NCBI RefSeq assembly: GCF_032884065.1
Contig: NC_088866.1
Location: 27,249,899 to 27,313,898, forward strand
DNA from: Artemia franciscana
Lineage: Eukaryota; Arthropoda; Branchiopoda; Anostraca; Artemiidae
Reading direction: 5' to 3'
DNA: 64,000 nucleotides
In this document: positions 34,480-45,970 of the stretch, one piece after another
Numbering within the stretch: the first letter of the stretch is position 1
Layout: the number at the start of each line of letters is the position of its first letter
The notes under the pieces: generated by a model
Seen by the model: only the letters and a program-made list of their open reading frames with translations
Database searches by the model: none
What the model was told of the DNA's origin: nothing
Made by a program: the position numbers and the translations under genes

Positions 34480-37265
34480 AATTGATCTGGGTCTAATGAT
34501 AGCTGTTTATTGTTTCGAGTAAAATTTTGGGTAGGCACACGTAATTGACATATTTGAAAAAAAAAAATCAATTTGATGTTTTAGATCAGGGTTTGAAGCT
34601 GGTGTGCAGAATCCAGTTGAGTCAAAAGATATTACGCAAGATCAAATTAAATATTTCGAAGAACCTCATGTTTGGTAAACAGGTTTATTTGAATTTAAAT
34701 GTGCTAGTAGAATTTATGATATTGTATTAAACTTTAATTTACCACTTATATCAACATAAGCATGGCATGACTGCTATTCTTTGTAAAAAAGGCGCTGAGA
34801 ATAGAAACTTAATGGGAATGACCGTGTGTATCAATATAACCGTGGCGTGACCGCTTGTATCAAAGTGGGGATGGTGATGACAGAAAAACAAAATTAAAAA
34901 ATGGAAAAAAATTAAACAAACTAAACAACAATGAAAAATAAAGAAATATTTTGTTTGAAAGAAAAACAAATTAGCGCTTTATATCAAAATTGTTTTCAGT
35001 ACAATTTTGAGTAGACTCACCTAATTGATATGTTTGAAAGAAAAACAACTTGGTGCTTTAGATCAGACCTCGAAGCTGGTATGCAGAATTTAGTTGACCA
35101 AAAAGATATTACGTAAGATCCAAATCAAACATTGCTAGGAGCCTCCTGTTGAAGATCAGTTTTTTGTCATCGTCAATGGAAAAAGGTGAAACTGTCTAAT
35201 GGTATCAGTTTATTGTTTCAACTACTATTTTGGGTAGGCACACGTAATTGGTATGTTTGAAAGACAAGCAATTTGATGTTTCAGATCAAGGCTTGAAGCT
35301 GGTAGACTGAATCTAGTTGACTAAAAAAATATTACGTAAGATGAAATTCAATATTGAGAACGACCTCATATTGGGTAAACCGGTTTATTTGAATTTAAAT
35401 GTACTAGAAGAATTTATGATATATTATTAAACTTTATTTGACCGCTAATATCAACATAAACATAGTGTGACCGCTAATTATTTCTCTATGAAAGGGGCTG
35501 AATTTAAAAATTTAATGGGAATGACCGCGTGTATAAATGTAACCATAACGTGTTCGATTGTATCAAAGTAGGCATGGTGATGACAGAAAAAAAAAGAAAA
35601 AAAGAAATAAAACTATTAAAAAATGAAAATAAAGCACAAAACAAACTAACAATAATAAAAATAAAAAATATTCGAAAGAAAAGCAATTTAGTGCTTTAGA
35701 TGAATATTGTTTGCAGTACAATTTTGACTAGACTCACGTAATTGCTATGTTTGAAAGAAAAGCAATTCGGTGCTTTATATTACAGCTGGAACCTGATGTT
35801 CAGATTTTAGTCGGCTCAAAAAAATATGACGTAAGATCAAACTTAAACATTGCTAGGAATTTCTTGTTGTGAATAAGTTCTTTTTGTGACCTTCTACGTA
35901 TGAATCTGAAATTGCAGCATATGATAGCAATTTATTGCTTCCAGTACAATTTCGGGTAGGCATACAGAGTTGGCACGTTTGAAAGAAAAGCTACTTGATG
36001 CTTTAGATCATGGCTTGAATCTGGTATGCAGAGTATAGTTAACTCAAAAGATATTAAGTAAGATCAAATTAAAAATTTCTCATAACAATATGTTTGTTGA
36101 ACCTTTTTTTAAATTCAAATGGGCGAGTAAAATTTATAATATAGTATTGAACTTTACTTCACCGCTTATACCATCACAGAAATGGTGCGACCAGTTGAAT
36201 GAATATAATTATGGGAATGACCGCTTGTATAAACATAGCCAGGGCATGACCCCATTGTATCAACATAGGCATATTGATGACAAAAAATAAAAATTAACAT
36301 TAAAAAAAATTAAAAAAGAGAAAATATAAGAAATTAAAGTAAAAAATATAATTAATGAGAATTAACAAAACAAAAAAAAGAAAATTGAAAGTCATGTTCG
36401 AATGAAAAGTTATTGGGTGCTTGAGATTGCTTTATTGTTTCCCATACAATTTCGGGTAGACACATGTAATTGATATACTTGAAAGGAAAGGAATTTGGTG
36501 CTTTAGTTCAGGGGTTTGAAGTTGGTATGCAGAATTTAGTTGACTCAAAAGATATTAATTAAGATAAAAAATAAAAGTTATTGAGAACCTTCTGTTGAAG
36601 ATCAGTTTTTGTCACCTTCTAAGTGGAAAAGTGAAACTGTAGCAAATTGAAAGCAATTTACTTTTTCCTGAATTTCGGGTAGGCACTAGTAATTGACATT
36701 TTTGAAAGGGAAGAAATACGATGCTCTAGATAAGGGCTTGATGCTGGTTGGCAGAATCTAGTTTACTCAAAATGTATTTTGTAAGATCAATTAAAAATTT
36801 ATAAATGCCTCATGTTTAGGAAACGATTTATTTAAATTCAAATGGGCTAGTAGAATTTATCATATAATATTAAACTTAACTTGACCGCTTGTATCATCAC
36901 AGGCAAGGTTTGACCACTTGTATCAACATAATCATGGAAATGACCACTTGTATCAATGTATCCATGGCATGACTAATTGTATCAACATAGGAAATTTTGA
37001 TGACAGAAAATGAAAATGTAATGGAAATATAAAAAAATAAATCAAAATAATGGAAAATTTAAAAAACGCCAAGTTCGAAAGAAAAGCAATGTGGTGCTTT
37101 AGATCAGTATATTGCTTCCAATACCATTTTTGTAAGGCATATTTAATTGCTGTGTTGGGAAGAAAATCAATTTGGTGCTTTACATCAGGGGATACAATCT
37201 AGTATGCAGAATTTAGTTGACTCCGAAGATGCTACATAAGGTCAAAACTAAATATTAATGTAATG
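34480..37265 (+). repeat. Higher-order tandem array, ~720-bp unit, about four copies
   Basis: The block gatcagggtttgaagctggt recurs in two alternating contexts. Series 1 starts at about 34582, 35283, 36007 and 36729 (spacings 701, 724, 722). Series 2 starts at about 35062, 35776, 36507 and 37183 (spacings 714, 731, 676). Each higher-order unit thus has two related subunits of about 480 and 230 bp. The longer contains several ~33-bp subrepeats of the type tgaccgcttgtatcaacata. Copies are clearly diverged, so the array is old. Short ORFs inside are by-products. Confidence 0.85.
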
Positions 37266-37860
37266 ATAGTAAAATCGTGTCTGATATTATCAAAATTTTA
37301 TCAAGCATTTTAAGAGTACATTGTTCCTCAGGAATGTCTTACAAAATTACCAGCTAATGAAATTGTTTGCACAAAACGTGCACATTTGAAAGGAGTAGTA
37401 TAGTTTTTGGACCACCAAACTCATCCACTCAATTCACATCATTTTCAGTCCATTTTACATCATTTTAAAAACAATTATTGCATATATGAACATTTTCCAT
37501 CCCTTCATTCAACGTGAAAACAGGTCCTCGGAAATCAAATTTTGTCTCATTTTTATACCTTTCACAACATGAACACGGGTTCTAGACCCCACCTAGATTA
37601 CCCCATCGATATACCACCTTTATTGAATTCATGTCATTTTAAATGAAGATTTCCGACATTTTTATAATTTCTTATCCTGAACTTTAAGATCAAAACAGGT
37701 CTTGTGAAATAAGAATTCAATTAATTTGTGAAATAAGGTATTAATTATATTCTATTTTTCCTATGCTACCAGTAAAATGTAATAATTTAATATTTATTGG
37801 ATATTTCAATATCAAGATCTAAATTATTTATTTTATCTCTCAATAACCGTTAAAGTCATA
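37266..37860. other. Intronic sequence, no feature recognised
   Basis: AT-rich. Repeated ttttacatcatttta-like words near 37435-37470. No gene supported. Confidence 0.4.
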
Positions 37861-37867
37861 CCTTCTT

Positions 37868-38101
37868 CTATTTTTGAAATTCCTTTTCAAGATCAGCTGC
37901 TTTAGAATCAAAACACTTATGAGCAAATAGATCAACAATTTCACCTTTAAAATCAACAGTAGTAACGAGTTTATATTCATATATATTTGTAACATTATTC
38001 ATTCCTATAATCGTGTATTCCATTCCAATGTCTAAATCTTCTGTCCTAATAGTTCGATCATGTTTATTTTCCATTTTCATTTCTCTTAAAATGTTCTCCA
38101 T
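37868..38101 (-). CDS. Small ORF of 77 codons, unrecognised, possibly transposon-derived
   Basis: ATG at 38101 on the minus strand. Charged N-terminus (MENILREMKMENKHDRTIRT), then a strand-rich stretch EDLDIGMEYTIIGMN ... YKLVTTVDFKGEIVDLF and a charged end. The composition is protein-like for such AT-rich DNA, and the middle resembles the small 'l..g..Y.I......n..g....v..l' strand domain found in uncharacterised arthropod proteins near mobile elements; this resemblance is from memory and weak. There is no neighbour with a related function. It lies inside SDR intron 1 on the opposite strand. Confidence 0.35.
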   Translation of the reverse strand: MENILREMKMENKHDRTIRTEDLDIGMEYTIIGMNNVTNIYEYKLVTTVDFKGEIVDLFAHKCFDSKAADLEKEFQK

Positions 38102-38940
38102 TTATTAATTGCTAGTTTTATTCAATAGAATTTCAAATCGAAATTAATCTTTCTTTGAATTAACTCTGGCTTTGTTCCCAAGAAGTTCTGTTATTCGGAG
38201 TTCTGGGGAGGAATCCGGACACGCGTCACCTGAAACGTCACCAGAAGCCAGTCAAATGAAACACAAAAAAGTGTTCAAAAGAAACACGACTGGTTATCGG
38301 TTGTAATCCAACAATTCGACTCCCACTGGTACCTTGTGTAGCGGATGACGATGTCGAAACGGTTGGACTAGGGGACCCAGATCAAGGAGTAAGTAGCAGC
38401 CAGTTTCCGTCCAAACAAAAACCCTGCGAGTTAGCCTCAGAACTCAGGATGATGATAATATCGCCAAAACAAGAAAATGAATAACAGCCTGGGGAGTGGC
38501 TATGCAAAAATTTTTAAAGTTTGATTTTTAGTTTGTGTTTATTCTATCAATTTATTTATTGAAAAAACATAAGGAATTTACTGAAAAAATGGAGAAAAGC
38601 CTGGGGGAGGATTTGGCAATTTTTTGTAGAGAAGCATGCTACATACGCCATCTTTGTTCAAACTGTGGAAAGAGAAACTAGCCTTTATTTATTTTCCGAT
38701 CATGTTTTTTTGTTCGGTCGGGAAGATTTAATTTTTTCCAATGTACGTATCAATGGAATTTTCTTTTAATATGGATTCTGAATATGTATAATTTATTAAG
38801 TTTAACTAAACCCATCAAAAGCTACGAGACAATTCTCAGTTATTCAAATAGAACCTCTGACGTCACTGTATTTATTCCCGTGACAAGTTTATACTTGGTT
38901 CTGGAGATAATATTACTTTTAGCTTAATTTTAATACATAG
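38102..38940. other. Intronic sequence, no feature recognised
   Basis: The plus strand near 38210-38300 can be read as a short polar peptide (SPETSPEASQMKHKKVFKRN) but has no frame support beyond that. Otherwise empty. Confidence 0.35.
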
Positions 38941-39330
38941 GGGCCATTAGCTTTACTTTTTATGGTTTGAGTGATCGCAATTTCTTTCGGTCTGTCTGTC
39001 TGTCGGTCAGTCCCGGTTTGCTAGTTTGGGCACTTCCAGATAAGCTAGAACGATGAAAGTTGGCAGGTGTATCAGGAACTAGACCAGATTAAATTCAAAA
39101 TAGTCATTTTCCTAATTCGACCACCTGGAGGAGTGTGGAAGGACGGTTAATTCAGAAAAATAGGAAAAATGGGGTATTTTTAACTTACGAACTGATGATT
39201 GGATCTTAATGAAATATGACATTTAAATGGATCTAGTCTCTCAGAGCTCTCATTTAAAATCCCTACGGGATCTAATGACATTGGAAGGAGTTGGAAGGGG
39301 AAACCGAAAAATCTTGGAAAACTCTTAGAG
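38941..39330 (-). mobile_element. Family D terminus plus part of the 290-bp monomer (inverted)
   Basis: Contains a gtctgtctgtctgtcggt microsatellite followed by gctagtttgggcacttccag and cgatgaaagttggcaggtgt, then at 39180-39310 an inverse monomer fragment. This is the mirror image of 46000-46166, where the same blocks end in the hairpin cacttggtaaataccaagtg. Family D appears to be an element with a terminal hairpin, a short tetranucleotide tract and an internal tandem monomer. Confidence 0.6.
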
Positions 39331-39359
39331 TCGAGACATGGGGATGAAACTTGGTGGAC

Positions 39360-39850
39360 AATATCTGGCACCCCTTATCATTCCTATGACATCTTACAGA
39401 TAATTTACTATTAAAAATATGCTTTAAATTCATTGGTTCATGTTTTGTAATCCATCCTAAACGTGATACACCATGGCAATTCATCCCATTGTGCCACACT
39501 ATGACTAGCCTTTGGCACCCCTGATCATTCCCAAGACATTTTTCCTGTATTTTCTTGTTAAAAATGGTTCTTGAAATTCATTGGGTAGTGCTTTTGCAGG
39601 CCAACCCTCCGTGATACACCATGTCAGTTCGCGCCACCGTTCCACACTATTAATGGCCGTTTGGCACCAGGCATTATTTCTAAGACATTTTTCATATATT
39701 TTCTTATTGAAAATCATGCTTTAAATCCATTGGTTTGTATTTTTGCATGCCACCCTCCTTGACAAACCATGCGATTTCACACTACCTTGCCACACTATGA
39801 CTGAACCTCTGGTTCTCCTCATCATTCCAAAGACATTTTTCAGATATTTT
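39360..39850 (+). repeat. 148-bp tandem repeat, about 3.3-4 copies
   Basis: The landmark ggcacccctgatcattccca occurs in variant form at about 39367, 39514, 39663 and 39810, spaced 147, 149 and 147 bp. A second landmark (tgataCACCATG-like, then ccacactatgac) follows in each unit. The unit length is close to one nucleosomal DNA length. Minus-strand open frames here are artefacts of the repeat. Confidence 0.85.
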
Positions 39851-39864
39851 TTTCTTTAACAAAG

Positions 39865-40078
39865 TGATATCCGATTCTGCTTCCAACCACTTCTGTCCCT
39901 GATTCCACCAGTTCCAAAGTCCTGATTTCACCAATTCCGCTCCAGTATTCATCAGTTCCAGTCCCAGTCCCCAGCTCCGCCGATTCTGGTTTCGTCAGTT
40001 CTGATTCACTCACTTCTGTTACCGATTCCACAGTCCCAGTTTCACCACTTCTACTCCGAGTTCCGCCAATTCCAGGAT
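39865..40078 (+). repeat. Minisatellite of gattccaccagttcc type
   Basis: Irregular ~12-18-bp repeats built from 'tccgccaattcc', 'gattccaccagttcc' and 'cagttctgattc'. On the minus strand this reads as a Glu/Ser/Thr/Gly-rich peptide, which is not a gene. Confidence 0.7.
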
Positions 40079-40234
40079 TTTTTATGCGGCTGTCCCCGTG
40101 GTAATCTATGGCTATTCATCAAGAATAGCTAGTCTATTATACGTTTCCTTATAATTTTTATATTGGTAGGATAAACACTCACATCTCATTATAAAAAGTG
40201 AGGATGGAATTTTCCCGGAAAGTTTGTGCTCATG

Positions 40235-40880
40235 TTTAAGTTATCGTTGAGTTGATTGCTGACAATGAGTAGTATTTGAACTATAAAACAAGCATGAATT
40301 GGGATCCTATAGGAAATATATGTGCGCGTTGTCATGAATGTGAAACGTTAAATTCCTTTGGAATACAAAAAATTATCACCTGTGATGGTGGATTTGCGAG
40401 AGTATGGAAGTCTTAAACGTTTAGTTTGTGACGGAGGTCAACTTTTTGTTACGGTTGCTGGTAGCACATTACCTGTTAATAGATACTATCTGGCATTAGC
40501 ATTTAAAAGAAGACAAGCCTACTGCAGCACCAACATTATAATGCATATCTTATCCAGGTGACAAAACTGCAACTTATGTTAAAGTAATGTCGCAATAGAC
40601 ATTACAAAGCTTGTAAAATAGAAAGGGCATTGACAGACAATATCATCAAGTAATATAAAGATGAAATGATGAAAAACAAAGCAGCAATAAACGTTACTAG
40701 AAGGATCATGGAAAAGGTGAAGAAAAAGTATTTCAAGAAACGCGTTCATGATAAAGTTATCATGTTATTGAATGCTTGCGAAAAAATCTGAACTATGAAA
40801 TAAGAATTAATGGGAATATTATTAGAAATGCAGGCTAGCGTTTTCATGACAGTGAGGCATTAAATTCCTTGGGAATATAA
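40235..40880 (+). pseudogene. Unrecognised tandem protein module, second locus (about 1.2 units)
   Basis: Readable pieces in order: NICARCHECETLNSFGIQK (two CxxC pairs), CDGGQLFVTVAGSTLPVNRY then YLALAFKRRQAYCSTN and MHILSR, NCNLC, then KKKYFKKRVHDKVIMLLNA. The unit restarts near 40754: the tract gaactatgaaataag ... gaggcattaaattccttggg repeats gaactataaaacaag ... gaaacgttaaattcctttgg (period about 520 bp). It matches the inverted locus at 24160-25540. Stops interrupt every unit. No known family. Cysteine pairs and a basic KKKYFKK patch suggest a zinc-binding or nucleic-acid-binding protein, which is inference only. Confidence 0.45.
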
Positions 40881-41039
40881 AAAAAATATCATATTTTGAA
40901 AAGATTACAAAAGAAAGATCACGAATAAGATTATGAATAAGAAAAGTCACCAGAAGGAGGATCACGGGTAAGTGATTATTTATATTGTTTTTATTGTTTT
41001 GTATTTTTTCCCCCAGATAGGATCGTATCGACCCAGTGG

Positions 41040-41635
41040 TGTTAGAATATCGTGAGAGGGTCCATTCGAACAAAAATTAAAACTGCTTTTTAAGTGACCA
41101 AAAAATTTAAGGGCAACTAGGACCCCTCCAACGCTCATTTTTTTTGAAAGTCACCCTAGATATCCATTTTGTTCAGCATTTTTGAAAAATCTAATAGCTG
41201 CGTTGTTGAGGATGACTTAATCCCCCACAGTCCCCAGGGGATAGGCTACCAGTTATTAATTTGGCCCATTATTTGCATATACTATTGATTATTGGGAAGT
41301 ATGTAGACGTTTTCTGGGGGAATTTTTTCTGTTGTGGGGGGAAATTAGAATACTGAATATTTCCCAGCATAATTAAAAAGGATCAGAAATTAAATTTAAA
41401 AAAACAACAAGTTTTTCAACTGAAAGTTAGAAGTAACATTAAAACTTATAAATAAACTTATTTTAATTAAAAGACCTTTGTGATTCAGGGGTCATACTTA
41501 AGGAATTGGAACAAAGTTCGAGCTTTAGCGTAAAGAGCAAGGTAATGACTAGGGGGCAAACACTCTCTTATACTTCATAAAATCTGTTCGTTTTAAGTTT
41601 TAATGTTGCTCCTTTTGGCTTATTCACAGAACTTA
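41040..41635 (-). mobile_element. Family A copy, inverted and shortened
   Basis: On the minus strand: palindrome module (41393-41625; agcgtaaagagcaaggtaat with tttgtgattcaggggtcat), then a short G-rich link and the body (41040-41300, including cccccacagtccccagggga, and tgaccaaaaaatttaagggc near 41095). The distal terminus is missing. Lies in SDR intron 1. Confidence 0.65.
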
Positions 41636-42520
41636 TTCAGAGGATGGCAGATTCAGAGAATGTATTACTTAAACTCTTATGTTATAAATTCATTAGGCGC
41701 AGAAGAAAAACAAAATTTCATCACTTTGCTGCTCAAGTTTTTTTCTCGTTTAAAGATTTTTATGTGGAAACCAGGTGAACGTTTACCTGTAGAAAAAAAA
41801 TATATGAGTCAGGGAGTCAGCGTATTTTTCCCATTGTATTCCTCCCAGAAAGTTCTTCCCGCGGGAAAATTCGTCTTCGGATAATTTCTAGTCATACTCC
41901 GCCCGGATAATTCTAGATGTTCATTTTAAGGGGAATTTCAAGTTATTTATTGCTATTAAAGTACATGTACGAACTCTTCTAAAATGATTTGTAGCTTTCG
42001 ACATTTTCAGTTTTCTCCTTCAGAATTCAAACATTAGATTATAAGTAAAATTTTGAAGAACAGTAGTTTGTTGAACAATTACTTAATAATAATTTTAATA
42101 AAATTAATTTGGTGGAAATAGACGGGTATTATTGCTCATGTAGACGGAAGTTCCGGATGACTTGGTCTTCAACTTGGTGGAAGCCATCACGGCCTCCAAG
42201 ATTGTGTTCTCTGATGTTTAAATACACTGTATACGTTTTTTAAAATACATTTAAACATTTTGCACAGGAAAAGAGGAAAATTGTTAAAAACGGTGACAAC
42301 AAAGGTCCTGGTAGTATTTGTTACCAACAGTTCGATAAGAATAGTAGTTAGGGGGTTCCAGATGACGAAAAAGCTTAACGGCGATTCCCTGAAAACACAG
42401 CTCTTAGTAATTTTTTTCAAGACCCGTGTGTATTTTACATCATAGGGCTTGTTTGCTTTTGCTTTTTACGTAATAGAGTTTGTTTTCTTCGTGGTTTCTT
42501 TGGTTGTTATGTAACAGAGA
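41636..42520. other. Intronic sequence, no gene
   Basis: The 93-codon frame at 41603 crosses the palindrome edge and has no recognisable domain. The rest is anonymous AT-rich DNA. Confidence 0.35.
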
Positions 42521-42905
42521 ATGTTTTTTTTCAAGATGTTTCAATATTATTTTTATAGACATTTTTTTAAGACGTTTCTAGTCATTTCAAAACGTTTCAA
42601 GACATTTTTGAAATATTTTTTTCAAGACGTTTCAGGAAATTTCAAGACGTGTTTTAAAACGTTTTCCTTCATACGGTTTTCAAGACTTTCAAGACGTTTC
42701 GAAACGTTTCTGAAGAGAATTTTCTTCAAGATGTTTTTTCAAGACGTCTGAAGACGGTTTTTAAAATGTTTTTCTTCAAGAAGTTCTTCAAGACGATTCA
42801 AGACATTTATAAGACGTTTTTAAGAATGTTTTCTGTACGTTTCAAGACATTCCAAAACGTTTTTAGGACATTTTTCTTCAAGGTGTTTTTCAACATGCTT
42901 CGACA
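42521..42905 (+). repeat. Minisatellite of ttcaagacgtttc units
   Basis: About 30 irregular copies of a 10-14-bp word (ttcaagacgttt, ttcaaaacgttt, tttttcttcaagatg). The phenylalanine/lysine-rich frames reading FFKMFQ or FKTF are produced by the repeat and are not genes. Confidence 0.85.
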
Positions 42906-43125
42906 TGTTGCAAAAAATACGAAATTCCTTATTTTTGCAGATAGGAGCTTGGAACCTCTACAGTAGGGTTCTCTAATATGCTGAATCTGATGGTGTGATT
43001 TTTATTAAAATTATATTACTTTTAAGAGGGTGTTTTTTCTTTTTTCGAAAATAAGGCAAATTTTAGTATTTCGGTTACTATTGAGTCAGGTCGCTCCTTA
43101 CTTACAATTCGTTACCACGAACTGT
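42906..43125 (+). mobile_element. Family A 3' end fragment
   Basis: Matches the last ~220 bp of family A: ggagcttggaacctctacag, ctgaatctgatggtgtgatt, gagtcaggtcgctccttact and the terminus ttaccacgaactgtttga at about 43123. It sits directly after the minisatellite. Confidence 0.7.
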
Positions 43126-43488
43126 TTGATTTGTGTGGTTTAACTGAGTGTTTACTCGGAAGTAGCAACGGACCACCTGAACTGTGACTAGAGTGAAAAG
43201 AGCTCTAGGTGAGTAAATGTTGACTAGAGCAAAAAGAAGTGGGTGCAACGCTAGCATAATGGGGCTACACAAACGAAGGCCCAATGAGCCGTAGCTCAAT
43301 CATAGCAAGACTCCTATTCATAAACCATCTTTCAAGTCGTAACATGAGAATGGTCTATGTCATAGATGACAAGAGATATACATTTCCTATGATACTACTG
43401 TAAAACATAATGTTTCAGACGTAAGAAAGATATTCCATTTGATTGTCTTTGCAGTAAAAGTAAGTCTTATTAAGTGTTCATTTTCCAG

Positions 43489-43581
43489 GAATTGGGTACG
43501 AAGCTGCTTTGGATCTTGCCAGGCGAGGGGCTCGATTGATTCTTCCCGTGAGAAACATGGAAAAAGGGAAAACAGTTTCAA
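43489..43581 (+). CDS. SDR gene, exon 2
   Basis: Acceptor cattttccag ends at 43488. The first two bases complete the Gly codon left by exon 1 to give SGIGYEAALDLARRGARLIL, so TGxxxGIG is restored exactly across the splice. PVRNMEKGKTVSS follows. An Arg after the 'GAR' strand is as usual for NADP(H)-preferring members. The exon ends at 43581 with one base of the next codon, and the donor gtaagg is at 43582. Its length of 93 bp with phase 1 at both ends keeps the frame. Confidence 0.88.
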
Positions 43582-43929
43582 GTAAGGAAGTTAACTGCTG
43601 CTTAATAAAACAAGGTTTTATCTTCGAGGTTTCTAATTATAAAAATCAGTTGATTTTCAGTTTATATTTCGTTGTTTTAAAGGAAATATAAAGATAACAA
43701 AAATAACCTTTCTTTATAAAAATCCGCTTAGAAGATGTTTTCCGAAAGTAAACAAAATCTTGTATCTCCTAATAGCAAACAGTAAAAAAAAATATAAGAT
43801 TACTTTGATTTTCACTTATTTTGAATTTCCTTATTCCTGCATTCCTCATTTTTGAATAAACCATATTAGATTAAAATGAAAACAGCATATTCCAAGAAGA
43901 TAATTTTCCTTTTTTAGTTTTTCAATGCT

Positions 43930-45060
43930 TATAATATTCTATACGAATGTTCATCGTCCTAGCACGTCCTCGACGATGGCATGCCTGTAAAGTTTATTGA
44001 ACTAATTCAGGCATATTACTCAGAGTCAACAAGTCGGATAATAATTTATGGCGAAGAAACTGAAGAATTCCTAGTCGAAAGTAGAGTAAAGCAAGGCTGT
44101 GTTCTCTCTCCAATCCGGTTTAATTACTGTATAGACTGGGTGCTAGAAAATGCCCTAATGCAACACAATGGTGCCCAAATTGGGAAAAAATCTGTCCTTG
44201 ACCGACTTGGATTATGCTGATGATGTCGGACTCCTCTTTAGCTGCTATATGATATTATCGAATGGTCAAATCTGATTGGACTTTGAGTAAGCGTAGAGAA
44301 AACTAAATTCATGGTTATGAACCATCCAACCCAAATATCTTTGAGCGTGAACTTAAATCAGTTAGAAAGGGTTGAGTGCTTTACCTACCTAGGCTCTATA
44401 CTTGCCACTGATGGTTCTTCAGACTTACACATCCAGCAAAGAATACATAAGGCGGTGTTTGTTTTCGCATCTCTTCGAAAACCCCTTTAGAACCGCCGAG
44501 AAATATCAATTCTGACAAAAAGTCGAATCTATACGGCCGTGGTTCAAACCATCCTACTCTATGGATGTGAAACTTGGTCCTTGAAACTTCAACACGAGAG
44601 AGCACTATCTGCTTTCGAACATGGTTGCTTACGCCAAATACTTAGAATTTACCGGCAAGATCGTATATCAAACTCCGATATTCGCCAACTCTGCAAGATT
44701 AGAAGAGATGTCGCTACCACCGTTAGAAAGCGCCGCTTAGAATGGCTGGGTCACGTCCTGCGAAGACCACCAGAATACCTGCCCTGTAAATTCCTTCTAG
44801 TTGAGCCATAAAACTCTCGGAAGAGGCATCAAGGAGGGTAAAAAAAAAGAACTGGTGGACCCTAATCAAGTCTGACCTGGATCCCATTGGGGGCCTTAAG
44901 AAATTTGGATATAGATGGTCGGCCCAGTGGCCCCCGTTCGCAGAGCAGTTGGCAGCAGATCGCGAAACCTGGTCCAAAGAGGTCACAAGGATCCTGGATG
45001 CCGGGTGAAGCAGAAACACCTGACTCCCGCCGCAAGTACAAGAAAAGTAAGTAGCACGTC
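43930..45060 (+). pseudogene. RTE-like LINE, RT motif B to C-terminus (broken)
   Basis: Starts with the RT segment FIELIQAYYSES, then VKQGCVLSPIRFN (motif B), then after a frameshift near 44200 DLDYADDVGLLF (catalytic Asp-Asp). SVEKTKFMV, ECFTYLGSILATDGSS and LLYGCETWSLK follow, then GCLRQILRIYRQDRISNSDI, RKRRLEWLGHVLRRPPEYLP and a tail with KNWWTLIKSDLDPI (about 44850). The YLGS ... LLYGxETW ... WxGHVxRR series is the signature of RTE-clade elements. There are stops near 44218, 44490 and 44810. It is 5'-truncated, with no endonuclease. Confidence 0.88.
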
Positions 45061-45099
45061 CAGAAGTACCGAACTCGCCAAAGCACTGGGCCCACCCAT

Positions 45100-45970
45100 A
45101 ACTCCCCCAAAGAGAGCAGATACAGTCCTATCACATCAATCATGTATCTACAACATTTTCTAACTCTATCCACTATGTTTCATTCCGATCTCTCCACTCT
45201 AAGCGTTATCCAAGATTTCTGGTTTTCTCGTCCAACTCCCACCAATGTCACCAGATCAGGCCGGGATTTAAAATAAGATCTCTGAGACATGAGTTTCTTC
45301 TAAATATCAATTTTCATTAAGATCCGATCACCTGTTCTTAAGTTAAAAATACCTCAATTTTTCTATTTCTTCCGAATTAACATCCCCTCCAACTCCTTCA
45401 AAGGGGGCGGGTTCAGTCTGTTTGTGTCAATCACGTATCTAGTACTTGTGCTTATTCTTTCCTCCAAGTTTCATCCCGATCCCTCCACTCTAAGCGTTTT
45501 CCAAGATTTTAGGTCTCCCCCCCAACTCCCCCAATGTCACCAAATCTGGTCGGGATTTAAAATAAGAGATCTGAGGTACGAGGTCCTTCTAAATATGAAA
45601 TTTCATTAGCATCCGATCGCTCTTTCGTAAGCTAAAAATACCTCATTTTTCAAATTTTTCAGAATTAGCCTTCCCCCCAATTCCCCCAAAGAGAGCGAAT
45701 CCATTCCGGTTATGTAAATCTCGTATCTAGGACTTTTTCTTGTTTTCCCATTAAGTTTCATCCCGATCCCTCCACTCTAAGCGTTTTCCCAGATTTTATG
45801 TTTCCCCCTCCAACTCCTCTCAATGTCACCAGATTTGATCAGAATTTAAAACGAGAGTTCTGTGACACATTATCGTTCTAAAGATCAAATTTCATTAAGA
45901 TCCGATCGCCCATTCTTAAGTTAAAAATACCTGATTTTCCAATTTTTCCGAATTAATCGTCCCCCCACCC
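45100..45970 (+). repeat. ~290-bp tandem monomer array, three copies (family D internal)
   Basis: Landmarks ccctccactctaagcgtttt at about 45190, 45482 and 45771, and attaagatccgatc near 45318, 45605 and 45897, give periods of about 290 bp. Single copies occur in the arms of the giant inverted repeat (about 5500-5780 inverted, 7900-8230) and inverted at 39180-39310. Non-coding. Short ORFs inside are not genes. Confidence 0.8.

Larger units (their letters stand above)
33735..43488 (+). other. SDR gene intron 1 (about 9.75 kb)
   Basis: Donor gtaagc at 33735 and acceptor ttttccag ending at 43488. It contains a ~720-bp higher-order tandem array, a small ORF (37868-38101, minus), part of family D, a 148-bp tandem array, the unrecognised module, an inverted family A piece and a 12-bp-type minisatellite. 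No alternative exon is recognised. Confidence 0.75.

Noticed and set aside
35504-36290. Short ORFs in the 720-bp array
   Set aside because: Low complexity, not conserved between array units.
39180-40031. Several minus-strand ORFs of 63-75 codons
   Set aside because: They read the 148-bp tandem array and the gattccaccagttcc minisatellite.
42521-42966. Phe/Lys-rich frames of 76 and 66 codons
   Set aside because: Direct translation of the ttcaagacgtttc minisatellite.
44396-45173. Minus-strand ORFs of 69-103 codons opposite the RTE-like fragment
   Set aside because: Shadows of the plus-strand RTE coding sequence.
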